The position numbers and the translations under genes were made by a program. This document shows, piece after piece, positions 25,168 to 33,480 of a DNA stretch of 44,030 nucleotides. The DNA is from Rhodospirillaceae bacterium UBA6219 (GTDB lineage: Bacteria > Pseudomonadota > Alphaproteobacteria > Rhodospirillales > Magnetospirillaceae): the NCBI GenBank assembly GCA_002435715.1, contig DISD01000080.1, forward strand, positions 1-44,030, given 5' to 3'. Numbering within the stretch: position 1 is the stretch's first letter; each line of letters begins with the position of its first letter. The notes beneath the pieces were generated by a model that was given only the letters and a program-made list of their open reading frames with translations, did not search any database and was not told the DNA's origin.

Positions 25168-26471
25168 TGGCCCGGCCGCCCCCCAGCCTCAGCGAAACCG
25201 CTATCGGCGACAGCGACATCGCCCACGCCCAGGAAACGGCGTGGATCGAAGTGATCCGCAAGATGGAAGAGGTCTATTCCGACCTGATCCAATACGAGAT
25301 CGAGCTGGAAGAAAAGAACACCGCCCTGGAAGAAGCCCAGCGCTTCATCACCTCGGTGCTGTCCTCGGTGTCCGACATCCTGGTGGTCTGCGATTCCAAG
25401 GGCCGCATCCAGCAGGTCAACCTGGCCTTCCTGCACCTGACCGACATGGCCGAAACCGATCTGATCGGCATGCCGCTGGACCGCGTGCTGGCCGACGACG
25501 TCACCCATCTGGGGCATTGGCTGGAAGCCGGGCAAGGCGACGACCGCGAAATCCGCTTCGTCCATTCCGGCCAAGGCACCACCGAGCCGGTGGCGTTGAC
25601 CGCCGCTACCCTGCTGGACCATCGTGGCCTGCCCGCCGGCACCGTGCTGACCGGTCGCCCGGTGGGCGAATTGCGCCGCGCCTACGAAGCGCTGAAGCAG
25701 GCCCAGGCCCAATTGGTCCAGCAGGAAAAGATGGCGTCGCTGGGGCGTCTGATCGCCGGTGTCGCCCACGAACTGAACAATCCCATCAGCTTCATCGTCG
25801 GCAACGTCCATGTGCTGACCAAGTACCGCGAACGCCTGGAAGCCTATCTGGGAGCCATCCATCAGGGCGTCACCGAGCCGGAACGCGAGCTGTTGCGCCG
25901 CACTCTTCGCATCGATCAGTTGATGGGCGACCTGCCGGCGCTGATCGCCGGCACCCAGGAAGGCGCGCAGCGCGTCGCCGATATCGTCAAGTCGTTGAAG
26001 CGCCTGTCGTTCAGCCAAGGTGCCGCGGCGGAAGCCGTCAATGTGGCGGAAATCGCCGAAAACGCCGTCCATTGGGTGATCAAGGGCCGCAACCTGCCCG
26101 ATTTGCCCCGGCTGGATCTGCCGGCAGTGTTGCTGGCCAAGGGCCAGGCCGGCCAGTTGCACCAAGTGGTGGTCAACCTGGTGGAAAACGCCCTGGACGC
26201 GGTGGACGGCCGGACCCAAGGGGTCAGCCTGTCCGGGCGCCGTGACGGAGAGTTGGTGGTGCTGGACGTCTGTGACGACGGCCCCGGCATCGCCCCGGAA
26301 AACCTGGGCAAGGTGTTCGAACCGTTCTTCACCACCAAGCCGGTGGGCCAGGGCACCGGCCTGGGATTGTGGATCAGTTACGGCATCGTCCGCGACCATG
26401 GCGGCGAATTGCTGGCGTTGAACCGCCCCCAAGGCGGCGCCTGTCTGCGTCTGAGCTTGCCCGTCGCCTGA
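25167..26471 (+). CDS. PAS-containing sensor histidine kinase, HupT-like
   Basis: This 434-residue soluble kinase has no membrane helix. An N-terminal coiled coil (about 20-60) leads to a PAS domain (about 62-165: LVVCDSKGRIQQVNLAFLHLT). A dimerisation/phosphotransfer helix follows with His201 in GVAHELNNPISF, then a HATPase domain with N box LVENALDAV, DDGPGIAPE, FFTTKPVGQGTGLGL. AHELNNPISF(I/V) is typical of HupT. It would phosphorylate the overlapping HupR-like regulator. Rhodobacter HupT, with HupUV, represses hydrogenase in the absence of H2; whether this copy does so is unknown. The ATG overlaps the TAA of the regulator gene. Confidence 0.88.
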
Positions 26472-26489
26472 AACCGGCGTCGGTTTTTT
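26471..26489 (+). terminator. Terminator after the HupT-like kinase gene
   Basis: AAACCG-GCGT-CGGTTT forms a six-base-pair stem that begins at the last base of the kinase stop codon, and three further T residues follow (six T in a row from the stem). It is short but correctly placed to end the two-gene operon. Confidence 0.6.
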
Positions 26490-26602
26490 CTGAACCGCCG
26501 ATGAATGGCCAGTTCAGGTTGAGTTCAGCCCCCTCCCTACAATGTGCACAGCGCTGGAAAGCGAAACATCCTGGGGCCGTAATGGGCAAAGGTGGGGGGA
26601 CC

Positions 26603-28597
26603 ATGTTGAATTTCACCCAAAATATGAGCATCGCCAAACGTCTGAACATACTGACGGCCACGGTTGTCCTGGGCTTTGCCCTGGTGATCGGTTTATGGCT
26701 GGAAGTCCGCGCCATTCAAAACAGCGCCTTCGAGGAACAACTGGCCGAGATGGACAGCCTGCGCCACGCGGTTCGTCTGGACTTCCTGCTGCTCAAGGCC
26801 CGTTATTACGAAAAAGAATTCCTGATCCAACCGGATGAGAAATATGTGGCCGAGATGGCCGCCAGCCAGACGGAAATCTCGCAGCTCTTGGAACGCAGCA
26901 AGGCCAATGCCGACGAGGCCGACCAACTGGCCGATGTCGAGCAAGTGGCCACGGCCATTGCGTCCTATGCGGCCCATTGGGCTTCCTTCGTCCAGGATTG
27001 GCGCCAATTGGGCATGACCGGCGAACAGGGGTTGCGCCGACAGGTGGTGGACGGCGAGCAGGCGGTGGCCGCGACCATCACCGCCCTGGGCCAAGCCCGC
27101 CCGCAATCCGAGGACGAAGTGGTTGAAAAGGCCAGCCAGGAAATCCTGCGCCTTGACGCCGAATTCCGTCTGCACCCCGATGCCGCCGGCGCCGAGAAGC
27201 TGATCCAAGCCGCCACGGCACTGAACCACAGCATCGCCATCTCGCCGCATCTGAACGAAGACGAACGGCACCGTCTGATGGCCGTCGCCACCCCGTTCAC
27301 CCAGATTCTGCAGCGGACGACGACACTGTCCCTGGACTTGGCCCAGCGCTCCAACGAATTCAAACTCCGCTATTCTCCGGCCAAACAGGCGCTGGACCGC
27401 ATCGTCGCCGCCACCACCGAAGGGCAAAAGCGCGCCGAGCAGGAATTCCAACAAGCCCGCAATCTGGGGGCCCTGGCCATGGTCGGCGCGTCGTCGCTGA
27501 CCCTGGCCCTGGTGGTCGCCATGGCCATGACCCTGGCCCGCACGCTCAACCACCAGATCGGCCGGTTGTCGGGCCGCATGCTCAGCCTGGCCGAAGGTGA
27601 CTTGCAGGTGGAGATCCCCTTTACCCAAGGACGCAACGAACTGGCTTCCATGGCCAAAGCGTTGACGGTGTTCAGGGAAAATGCCCAGGCCCTGGCCCAC
27701 AGCACCCAGGAACGCCAACAGGCGGAATCGCGGAACGCCGAATTACGCCACCAAGAACTTCGTGCCGTGGGTGAACGCTTCGAAGGCACGGTCAGCGGCG
27801 TGGTCGGAACCCTGGGGGGGATCGCTTCGTCCGTCCTGGGCGGGGCCGGCACTTTGGCCGAAATCACCCGTTCGACGCAAAGCATGGCCGCCGAGGCCGA
27901 ACAATCCGCCCGGGTCGCCAGCACCAGCGTCGAGGCGGTGGCCCGTGCCGCTTCGGAACTGGCCAATTCCATCAACGTGGTGTCGCGTCAGGTCGAGCAA
28001 TCGGTGGACGCCACCGACCGCGCCCGCCAAGACGCCGCCGCCACCGCCCAACGCATCGAGACCTTGTCGCAGGCTGCGACCCGCATCGGTGACGTGGTGC
28101 AGTTGATCAACGACATCGCCAGCCAGACCAATTTGCTGGCGCTCAACGCCACCATCGAAGCGGCGCGGGCCGGCGAGGCCGGCAAAGGCTTTGCCGTGGT
28201 CGCCGGCGAGGTCAAGGCGCTGGCCAACCAGACCACCCGTGCCACCGAGGAAATCGCCACCCAAGTGCGGGCCATCCAGGAAGAAACCGATCTCAGCGTG
28301 CAGCAGATCAACGGCTTCGTCCGTACCGTCGGCGAGTTGGACACCATCTCGCGTTCGGTCGCCAGCGCCATGCAGGATCAGGACGAAGCCACCCGCGACA
28401 TCGCCGCCACCATCCAGGAAGCGGCCATCGGCGCCACCTCGGCGTCGCAGCGGATGGATGAATTGTCGCGCAGCGCTGAACAGGCGGGGGTTTCCGCCGG
28501 ATCGCTGTTCTCGCTGTCGGATCAATTGTCCCGGTCCTCGCAGGACCTCAGCCGGGCCGTCTCCGGCTTCCTGAACGAAGCCATCCCGGCCCAATAA
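26603..28597 (+). CDS. Methyl-accepting chemotaxis protein with long helical periplasmic domain
   Basis: I start at ATG 26603 (GGTGGGGGGA upstream), which puts a short cytoplasmic stub before the first membrane helix (about 16-36); 664 residues. The periplasmic part (about 37-295) is almost wholly helical with regular charged heptads, resembling the helical bimodular (HBM) class rather than Cache. A second helix (about 290-310) leads to HAMP (NHQIGRLSGRMLSLAEGDL) and a methyl-accepting hairpin with the conserved tip (LALNATIEAARAGEAGKGFA). HBM receptors elsewhere sense organic acids or aromatics, but no ligand residue can be assigned here. The tail (FLNEAIPAQ) has no CheR-binding pentapeptide. 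It is likely monocistronic. Confidence 0.88.
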   Translation: MLNFTQNMSIAKRLNILTATVVLGFALVIGLWLEVRAIQNSAFEEQLAEMDSLRHAVRLDFLLLKARYYEKEFLIQPDEKYVAEMAASQTEISQLLERSKANADEADQLADVEQVATAIASYAAHWASFVQDWRQLGMTGEQGLRRQVVDGEQAVAATITALGQARPQSEDEVVEKASQEILRLDAEFRLHPDAAGAEKLIQAATALNHSIAISPHLNEDERHRLMAVATPFTQILQRTTTLSLDLAQRSNEFKLRYSPAKQALDRIVAATTEGQKRAEQEFQQARNLGALAMVGASSLTLALVVAMAMTLARTLNHQIGRLSGRMLSLAEGDLQVEIPFTQGRNELASMAKALTVFRENAQALAHSTQERQQAESRNAELRHQELRAVGERFEGTVSGVVGTLGGIASSVLGGAGTLAEITRSTQSMAAEAEQSARVASTSVEAVARAASELANSINVVSRQVEQSVDATDRARQDAAATAQRIETLSQAATRIGDVVQLINDIASQTNLLALNATIEAARAGEAGKGFAVVAGEVKALANQTTRATEEIATQVRAIQEETDLSVQQINGFVRTVGELDTISRSVASAMQDQDEATRDIAATIQEAAIGATSASQRMDELSRSAEQAGVSAGSLFSLSDQLSRSSQDLSRAVSGFLNEAIPAQ

Positions 28598-28612
28598 CGC
28601 CGCCGAAAATAC

Positions 28613-28644
28613 AAAACGCCCAGGCCTTGACGCTCGGGCGTTTG
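28613..28644 (+). terminator. Terminator-like stem after the chemoreceptor gene
   Basis: AAACGCCC (28614-28621) pairs with GGGCGTTT (28636-28643) around a 14-base loop that contains AGGCCT. The T-run is short (three T then GTTG). It lies between the converging chemoreceptor and Rrf2 genes and could work weakly in both directions because the stem begins with AAAA on the other strand. Confidence 0.5.
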
Positions 28645-28668
28645 TTGAGGCGCGCCCCCCACACCGGC

Positions 28669-29115
28669 CTAGATGTCGTACATCAACACCGGCTCGGGCG
28701 CCTTCATCCGCGCCATGTCGGCCAAGGTGGTGTTGTCCAGGATGGCGGCGATGGCGTCGCGCACATCCCCCATCACCGCGCGCACGGCGCAGGCGTTTTC
28801 GTCGCGGCAATCGTCACAGCGACGATAGGCGGTGCGCGACACGCATTGCACCGGAGCCAAGGGACCGTCCAGCACGCGCACGATGTCGCCGACCATGATG
28901 GACTGGGCCGATTTGGCCAAGGTGTAACCGCCGCCCTTGCCCTTTTTCGACGACAACAGCCCGCGATTCTTCAGTTCCAGCAAAATGGCGTCCAGGAACT
29001 TCTTGGGGATGCTTTCGGCTTCGGCGATGTCGGCGATCAACACCGATCCGTCGGCACCGTTGCGGGCCAGATAGACCATGGCCTTCAAACCGTATTTGGC
29101 CTTGCTGGACAGCAT
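28669..29115 (-). CDS. Rrf2-family transcriptional regulator (probably Fe-S sensing)
   Basis: This 148-residue protein has the Rrf2 winged-helix start (MLSSKAKYGLKAMVYLAR), the recognition part (IPKKFLDAILLELKNRGLL) and the wing (KGKGGGYTLAK). The sensor loop has Cys residues in PVQCVS, RRCDDC and NACAVR. This Cys-rich pattern goes beyond the three-Cys IscR arrangement and may bind an iron-sulfur cluster that reads NO, O2 or redox state. It has a strong AAGGAAGG ribosome-binding site and a 10-base palindrome upstream at 29131-29140. No isc or suf genes are adjacent, so its regulon is not visible. Confidence 0.88.
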   Translation of the reverse strand: MLSSKAKYGLKAMVYLARNGADGSVLIADIAEAESIPKKFLDAILLELKNRGLLSSKKGKGGGYTLAKSAQSIMVGDIVRVLDGPLAPVQCVSRTAYRRCDDCRDENACAVRAVMGDVRDAIAAILDNTTLADMARMKAPEPVLMYDI

Positions 29116-29130
29116 TTCCCTACCTTCCTT

Positions 29131-29140
29131 GTCAGCTGAC
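29131..29140 (-). promoter_or_regulatory. Palindrome upstream of the Rrf2 gene (candidate autoregulatory site)
   Basis: GTCAGCTGAC is a perfect 10-base palindrome within CTAGTCAGCTGACAAGG, just before the AAGGAAGG ribosome-binding site of the Rrf2 gene. The TAGTCAG element recalls IscR/Rrf2 sites. Its place between the glycosyltransferase stop and the Rrf2 start fits autoregulation, but this is inference. Confidence 0.4.
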
Positions 29141-29154
29141 TAGGGATATGGGAT

Positions 29155-30135
29155 TCAACCCCGGCTCTTGTCAATGTCTTCGGTGCAGCCATGGGCCTGA
29201 CGGACCACGTAAAGCGGCCGGTTCTTCACTTCCGAGAACACCCGGCCCAGATATTCGCCGATGACCCCCAGGCTGATCAGCTGCACCCCGGAAAAGAAGG
29301 TGATGGCGACGATCAACGACGGATAGCCCGGCACGTCGATGCCCAGGATCAGCGTTTTGACGATGAAGACGAAGCCGTACAGCAGGGCGAAACTGGCCAC
29401 CAGCATGCCCATGAAGGTCCACACCTTCAAAGGCAGCGAGGTGAACGAGGTGATGCCGTCGATGGCCAAACGGTACAAGCGGAACAGGTTGAACTTGGTT
29501 TCGCCATGGGCGCGGTCGGCCACGTCGAAGGGGATCGAGGTCTGGCGGAATCCGACCCAGGCATAAAGTCCCTTCATGAAGCGCGAATGCTCCGGCATGG
29601 AATTCAAGACGTCGACCACCTTGCGGTCCAGCAGGCGGAAATCGCCCGCCCCTTGCGGCAGACGCACTTCCGAAACCCGGCCGAACAGGTCGTAAAACAG
29701 ATTGGCGGCCATGCGCTTGACCCTGCTTTCCTGTTCACGGTCGCGCCTGACGGCGATGACCATCTCGAAACCGTCGCGCCACTTGGCCAGCATGTCCTTG
29801 ATCACTTCCGGGGGGTGCTGCAAATCGGCGTCGATCATCACCACCGCCTGACCGGCGGTGTGGCGCAGCCCGGCGGTCAGCGCCAGTTCCTTGCCGAAAT
29901 TGCGCGACAGTTCGACCACCTTGATACGCGGATCACGGTCGCGATGGGTCAAGGCCAAGGTCACCGAATCGTCACGACTGCCGTCGTCGACACAGACGAT
30001 TTCATAGGTTTCACCGATTTCCGCCATCACTTCGGCCAGACGGGCGAACAGCTTGTCCAAATTGCCGGATTCGTTGAACATAGGAACCACCAGCGACAAC
30101 ACTGGCGGGACGACTTTCTCGGCGGTCTGGGTCAT
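29155..30135 (-). CDS. GT2-family polyprenyl-phosphate glycosyltransferase (GtrB/ArnC-like)
   Basis: The start is placed at ATG 30135, the first Met before the GT2 fold; an ATG at 30183 would overlap the divergent gene's start. The 326-residue product has a GT-A domain (LSLVVPMFNESGNL, VCVDDGSRDDS, the nucleotide/metal motif IDADLQHPPE, and GAGDFRLLDRKV). Two C-terminal membrane helices follow (about 230-252 and 265-290). This is the architecture of DPM1/GtrB/ArnC enzymes, which transfer a sugar from UDP-sugar onto undecaprenyl phosphate at the inner leaflet. The product would be flipped for surface glycan or lipid modification. It is divergent, across only 22 bases, from the YdjC/HpnK-like deacetylase. 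Confidence 0.88.
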   Translation of the reverse strand: MTQTAEKVVPPVLSLVVPMFNESGNLDKLFARLAEVMAEIGETYEIVCVDDGSRDDSVTLALTHRDRDPRIKVVELSRNFGKELALTAGLRHTAGQAVVMIDADLQHPPEVIKDMLAKWRDGFEMVIAVRRDREQESRVKRMAANLFYDLFGRVSEVRLPQGAGDFRLLDRKVVDVLNSMPEHSRFMKGLYAWVGFRQTSIPFDVADRAHGETKFNLFRLYRLAIDGITSFTSLPLKVWTFMGMLVASFALLYGFVFIVKTLILGIDVPGYPSLIVAITFFSGVQLISLGVIGEYLGRVFSEVKNRPLYVVRQAHGCTEDIDKSRG

Positions 30136-30157
30136 GGCGCACCACAAAGGATCAGTG

Positions 30158-31042
30158 ATGAGCGGCAGTGTGGAGAAAAGCATTCAAGCGGTCAATCGCC
30201 GCCCCAGGATCACGTTGTGTGCCGACGATTACGGTCTGGCGCCGGGGGTCAGCGCCGCCATCCGCCACCTGATCGCGCTCGGCCGCCTGCAGGCCACCGG
30301 CTGCATGACCGGCAGCCCCCATTGGCCGGACGCCGCCCAGAGCTTGAAGCCGCTCGATGGCATGGCCGATATCGGCCTGCACATCACCCTGACCGATCAG
30401 GCCCCCGTCGGCCCCATGCCCAAGCTGGCGCCCGCCGGCAAGCTGCCATCCCTGGGCGCGTTGCTGAAAGCCTCGCTGACCGGCAAGATCGACAGCACCG
30501 AGATCGCCGCCGAGATCGACCGCCAGATCGATTCCTTCCACGCCGCCTATGGCCGGATGCCAGACTTCCTGGATGGCCACCATCACGTCCACCAATTGCC
30601 CGGGATCGGTGAAGCGGTGATCGCCGCCTGGAAAACCCGTTTGGGCGGCAAGGGGTGGGTGCGGTCGTGCCTGGAACCGTCGCTCGGCATCCTGACCCGG
30701 CGGGTGTCGCCGTTGCGCGCCCTGGTGATTTCCAATCTGGGTCGGATCTTCCGCCGCCGTCTGGAACAGGAAGGGGTGCCGCATAACCGATCGTTCCGCG
30801 GCGTCTACGACTTTTCCGGCAAGGTGGCGTTCAGCCAATTGTTCCGCCGCTTCACCAGCGATCCCGGCCCCGATTGTCTGATGATGGTGCATCCCGGAAT
30901 GGTCGACGACATGTTGCGGACCGCCGACAGCCTGACCGACCAGCGCGAGGTGGAATACCGTTTCCTGGCATCCGAATCCTGCGTGCTGGATTTGGCCGAA
31001 CGTGGAATCACCCTGTCCCGCTTGTTCCCCAAGCCATTATGA
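30158..31042 (+). CDS. YdjC/ChbG-family carbohydrate deacetylase (HpnK-like)
   Basis: This 294-residue protein has the YdjC metal-site signatures ADDYGLAPGV near residue 22, the His of DIGLHITLTD near 75 and DGHHHVHQLPG near 130. The family binds a divalent metal and deacetylates N-acetylglucosamine-type sugars. One member, HpnK, is associated with hopanoid side chains. The ATG at 30158 follows AAAGGA; the preceding in-frame GTG is an alternative. It lies divergent to a polyprenyl-phosphate glycosyltransferase and overlaps the MFS gene (ATGA), suggesting a shared glycan- or lipid-modification role. The exact substrate is not shown. Confidence 0.85.
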   Translation: MSGSVEKSIQAVNRRPRITLCADDYGLAPGVSAAIRHLIALGRLQATGCMTGSPHWPDAAQSLKPLDGMADIGLHITLTDQAPVGPMPKLAPAGKLPSLGALLKASLTGKIDSTEIAAEIDRQIDSFHAAYGRMPDFLDGHHHVHQLPGIGEAVIAAWKTRLGGKGWVRSCLEPSLGILTRRVSPLRALVISNLGRIFRRRLEQEGVPHNRSFRGVYDFSGKVAFSQLFRRFTSDPGPDCLMMVHPGMVDDMLRTADSLTDQREVEYRFLASESCVLDLAERGITLSRLFPKPL

Positions 31043-32220
31043 CCCCCTTCGCCACCGCATCGCGGCTGTCGTTCTATTACGCCGCCTTGTTCACCGCCGT
31101 CGGCATCCACATGCCGTTCTGGCCGTTATGGCTGCAAGACAAGGGCATGAGCGCCGCCCAGATCGGCCTGATCATGGCCGCCACCTATGCCACCAAGATC
31201 CTGGTCGGGCCGGGCATCGGCCATGTGGTCGACCGCCATGGCGACCGCCGGCTGCCCATGCTGGTGCTGTCGGCCATCGCCACCCTGGTCTGGCTGGCCT
31301 TTCCGCTGGTGGACGGCTTTTGGCCCATCTTGGCCGTCACCGTGCTGGCGGTGGGTTTTTGGACCGGCATCTTTCCCTTGGGCGAAAGCCTGTCGATGAT
31401 GGAAACCCAGCGCCAAAAGCTGGATTACGGCCGGGTGCGGCTGTGGGGGTCGTTGACCTTCATCGGCGCCGCCATCGTCACCGGCAACTTGCTGACCCAC
31501 CAGCCCCCCGCCATCCTGTCGTGGATGGTGGCCGCCGCCTTGGCGCTGACCGCCTTCGCCTGCTGGCTGTTGCCGTCCACCAGCGTTTCGGGGCGCGGCC
31601 GCGCCCGCCTGCCGCTGTGGCCGTTGCTGAAACACCCGCTGTTCCTGGTCTTCCTGGCGGTGACCAGCCTGAACACCGCGTCGCACACCGTCTATTACGC
31701 CTTCGCCACCATCCACTGGCAGGCGGCCGGGCTGGACGGCGACACCATCGGCCTGTTATGGGGCGAAGGGGTGCTGGCCGAGGTGGTGTTGTTCGCCTTT
31801 TCCGGTCGTGTGGTGGCCAAAATCGGGCCGGGGCGCCTGTTGTTGCTGGCCACCGGCGCCGGATGCTTGCGCTGGTTGGCCCTGGGGGCCAGCACCGCCA
31901 TTCCGGTCCTGGGAGTCGCCCAGTTGTTGCACGCCGCCACCTTCGGCTGCGCCCATCTGGGGGCCATGCATTTCATCACCCGCGCCATCCCCCACGCGCT
32001 GTCGGCCCGCGCCCAGGGCATGTTCTCGGCCATCGCCATGGGGGCTGCGCCGGGATTGATGAGCCCCCAGGCCGGACAATTGTACGAATCCTTGGGCGGC
32101 AATTCCTTTTACGTCATGGTCGCCTTGTCGGCGGCCGGAACCGCTTTGGCCGTCATCTTGGCCCGCCGGTGGAGCGGCGAGACCATCCTAGCCCAGCCCC
32201 ACGCCCACCAGCCCGCATAG
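31039..32220 (+). CDS. MFS transporter (HcaT/nucleoside-symporter-like)
   Basis: This 393-residue protein has about 12 membrane helices in two halves. The first helix holds SFYYAALFTAVGIHMPFWPLWL, and the first cytoplasmic loop has the MFS-type VVDRHGDRR. The helix content and LDYGRVRLWGSLTFI (the conserved R-x-WGS element) place it in the MFS_1-like branch with the phenylpropionate transporter HcaT and related proteins. The substrate cannot be read from the sequence. Its start overlaps the deacetylase stop by four bases (ATGA), so it is the second gene of that operon. Its last 33 bases overlap the end of the converging chromate transporter gene. Confidence 0.85.
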   Translation: MTPFATASRLSFYYAALFTAVGIHMPFWPLWLQDKGMSAAQIGLIMAATYATKILVGPGIGHVVDRHGDRRLPMLVLSAIATLVWLAFPLVDGFWPILAVTVLAVGFWTGIFPLGESLSMMETQRQKLDYGRVRLWGSLTFIGAAIVTGNLLTHQPPAILSWMVAAALALTAFACWLLPSTSVSGRGRARLPLWPLLKHPLFLVFLAVTSLNTASHTVYYAFATIHWQAAGLDGDTIGLLWGEGVLAEVVLFAFSGRVVAKIGPGRLLLLATGAGCLRWLALGASTAIPVLGVAQLLHAATFGCAHLGAMHFITRAIPHALSARAQGMFSAIAMGAAPGLMSPQAGQLYESLGGNSFYVMVALSAAGTALAVILARRWSGETILAQPHAHQPA

Positions 32221-33417
32221 GGCCAGGACCGGCGCCATCCCCCATTTCAACCGCACCAGGGCGACCAGGGCGAAGACCGACAGGGCCAGGGACAGCGGCT
32301 GGACGCTGTCCCAACGCGGCCAAGCGCCGTCGAAGCGGGCGAACAGCACGTGCAGGGCGAACCACAAGGACAGATTGAAGATCACGCCCACCACGGCGGC
32401 GGTGATGGCCGACAGCGCCGCCGACAAAGCGGCATGGCCGCGCAGCCGTTCCACATGGGGCGCCAAGGCGAAAACCCAAAGGAAACTGGGAACGAAGGTC
32501 ACCCATACGGTCAGACCGGCCCCCAACACGCCGCCCAGCCACGGGTCCAAGGGACCGGGATGACGGAAACCGGCCAAGAACCCCACATATTGGGTAACCA
32601 GGATCAACGGTCCCGGTGTGGTCTCGGCCAAACCCAAGCCGTCCAGCATCTCGCCCGCCGACAACCAGCCGAAAGTCTCGACCGCCTGCTGGCCCACATA
32701 GGACAAAGCCGCATAGGCCCCACCGAAAGTCACCACCGCCAGCTTGGCGAAGAACAGCCCGATGGCGGCGAAAGCGCCTTGCCCCCACGCCATGGCCAGC
32801 CCCACCGGGGCCAACCACAGCAACAGCCACAACAGAACCGCCGGCCAGGTATTGGGCCGGGCGCCAGGATCGGCCGGCGGCACTGCGCCGCCCCGCCCCC
32901 GCCACCAGCCGGCCAGAGCGGCGGCCAGCACCACCAGGGGAAACGGCACCTGCAGGGCGAACAGCGCCAGAAAGGACAGAACGGCCACCGCCTTGGCGAA
33001 ATCGTCCTTCAGCGCCCGCCCGCCAATGCGCAGGCCCGCCTGCACCACCACCGCCAGCACCGCCGGTTTGATGCCCAGGAACAGGCCCTGGACAAAACCC
33101 ACATCGGAAAAACCGGCATAAAGCGCCGCCAGACCCAGCATGACCAGAAAACCCGGCAACACGAACAGAATGCCTGCCGCCAAGCCGCCCCTGACCCCAT
33201 GCAGCAGCCAACCGGCATAGGTGGCCAATTGTTGGGCTTCCGGTCCCGGCAGCAGCATGCAGAAATTCAGCGCATGCAGAAATCTCGGCTCGTCCAGCCA
33301 GCGCTTTTCGTCCACCAGCACCCGGTGCATGGTGGCGATCTGGCCGGCCGGTCCGCCAAAAGACAACAGGCCGATGCGGGCGAAGGCGACAAGCGCCTGG
33401 GGAAAACTTGGTTTCAT
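32188..33417 (-). CDS. chrA: Chromate transporter (ChrA-type, two-domain)
   Basis: This 409-residue membrane protein shows two tandem CHR domains. The first opens with ARIGLLSFGGPAGQIA and has MLLPGPEAQQLATYAGWLL. The second has KLAVVTFGGAYAALSYV and ETTPGPLILVTQYVGFL. Duplicated FGG and PGP motifs define long-chain ChrA, an exporter of chromate driven by the proton gradient. Roughly ten or more membrane helices are visible. It is not followed by chrB or chrC, so it is a lone chrA copy. The ATG at 33417 precedes the first helix. It converges on the MFS gene with a 33-base overlap. Confidence 0.9.
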   Translation of the reverse strand: MKPSFPQALVAFARIGLLSFGGPAGQIATMHRVLVDEKRWLDEPRFLHALNFCMLLPGPEAQQLATYAGWLLHGVRGGLAAGILFVLPGFLVMLGLAALYAGFSDVGFVQGLFLGIKPAVLAVVVQAGLRIGGRALKDDFAKAVAVLSFLALFALQVPFPLVVLAAALAGWWRGRGGAVPPADPGARPNTWPAVLLWLLLWLAPVGLAMAWGQGAFAAIGLFFAKLAVVTFGGAYAALSYVGQQAVETFGWLSAGEMLDGLGLAETTPGPLILVTQYVGFLAGFRHPGPLDPWLGGVLGAGLTVWVTFVPSFLWVFALAPHVERLRGHAALSAALSAITAAVVGVIFNLSLWFALHVLFARFDGAWPRWDSVQPLSLALSVFALVALVRLKWGMAPVLALCGLVGVGLG

Positions 33418-33452
33418 GACCGCAAGGTGACAGGCAAGCGGGGGTCAATCCA

Positions 33453-33470
33453 GTGACATTACGCCGTCAC
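33453..33470. promoter_or_regulatory. Dyad upstream of chrA
   Basis: GTGAC-ATTACGCC-GTCAC is a five-base-arm inverted repeat about 36 bases upstream of the chrA start, between chrA and the MocR gene stop. Spacing is wrong for a CRP/FNR box. It may be an operator or part of the MocR gene's terminator region. Weak evidence. Confidence 0.25.
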
Positions 33471-33480
33471 ATGCCCGCCC

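Noticed and set aside
33453..33470. CRP/FNR-like box upstream of chrA
   Set aside because: The arms GTGAC/GTCAC are 8 bases apart rather than 6, and the outer positions do not match; kept only as an unspecific dyad.
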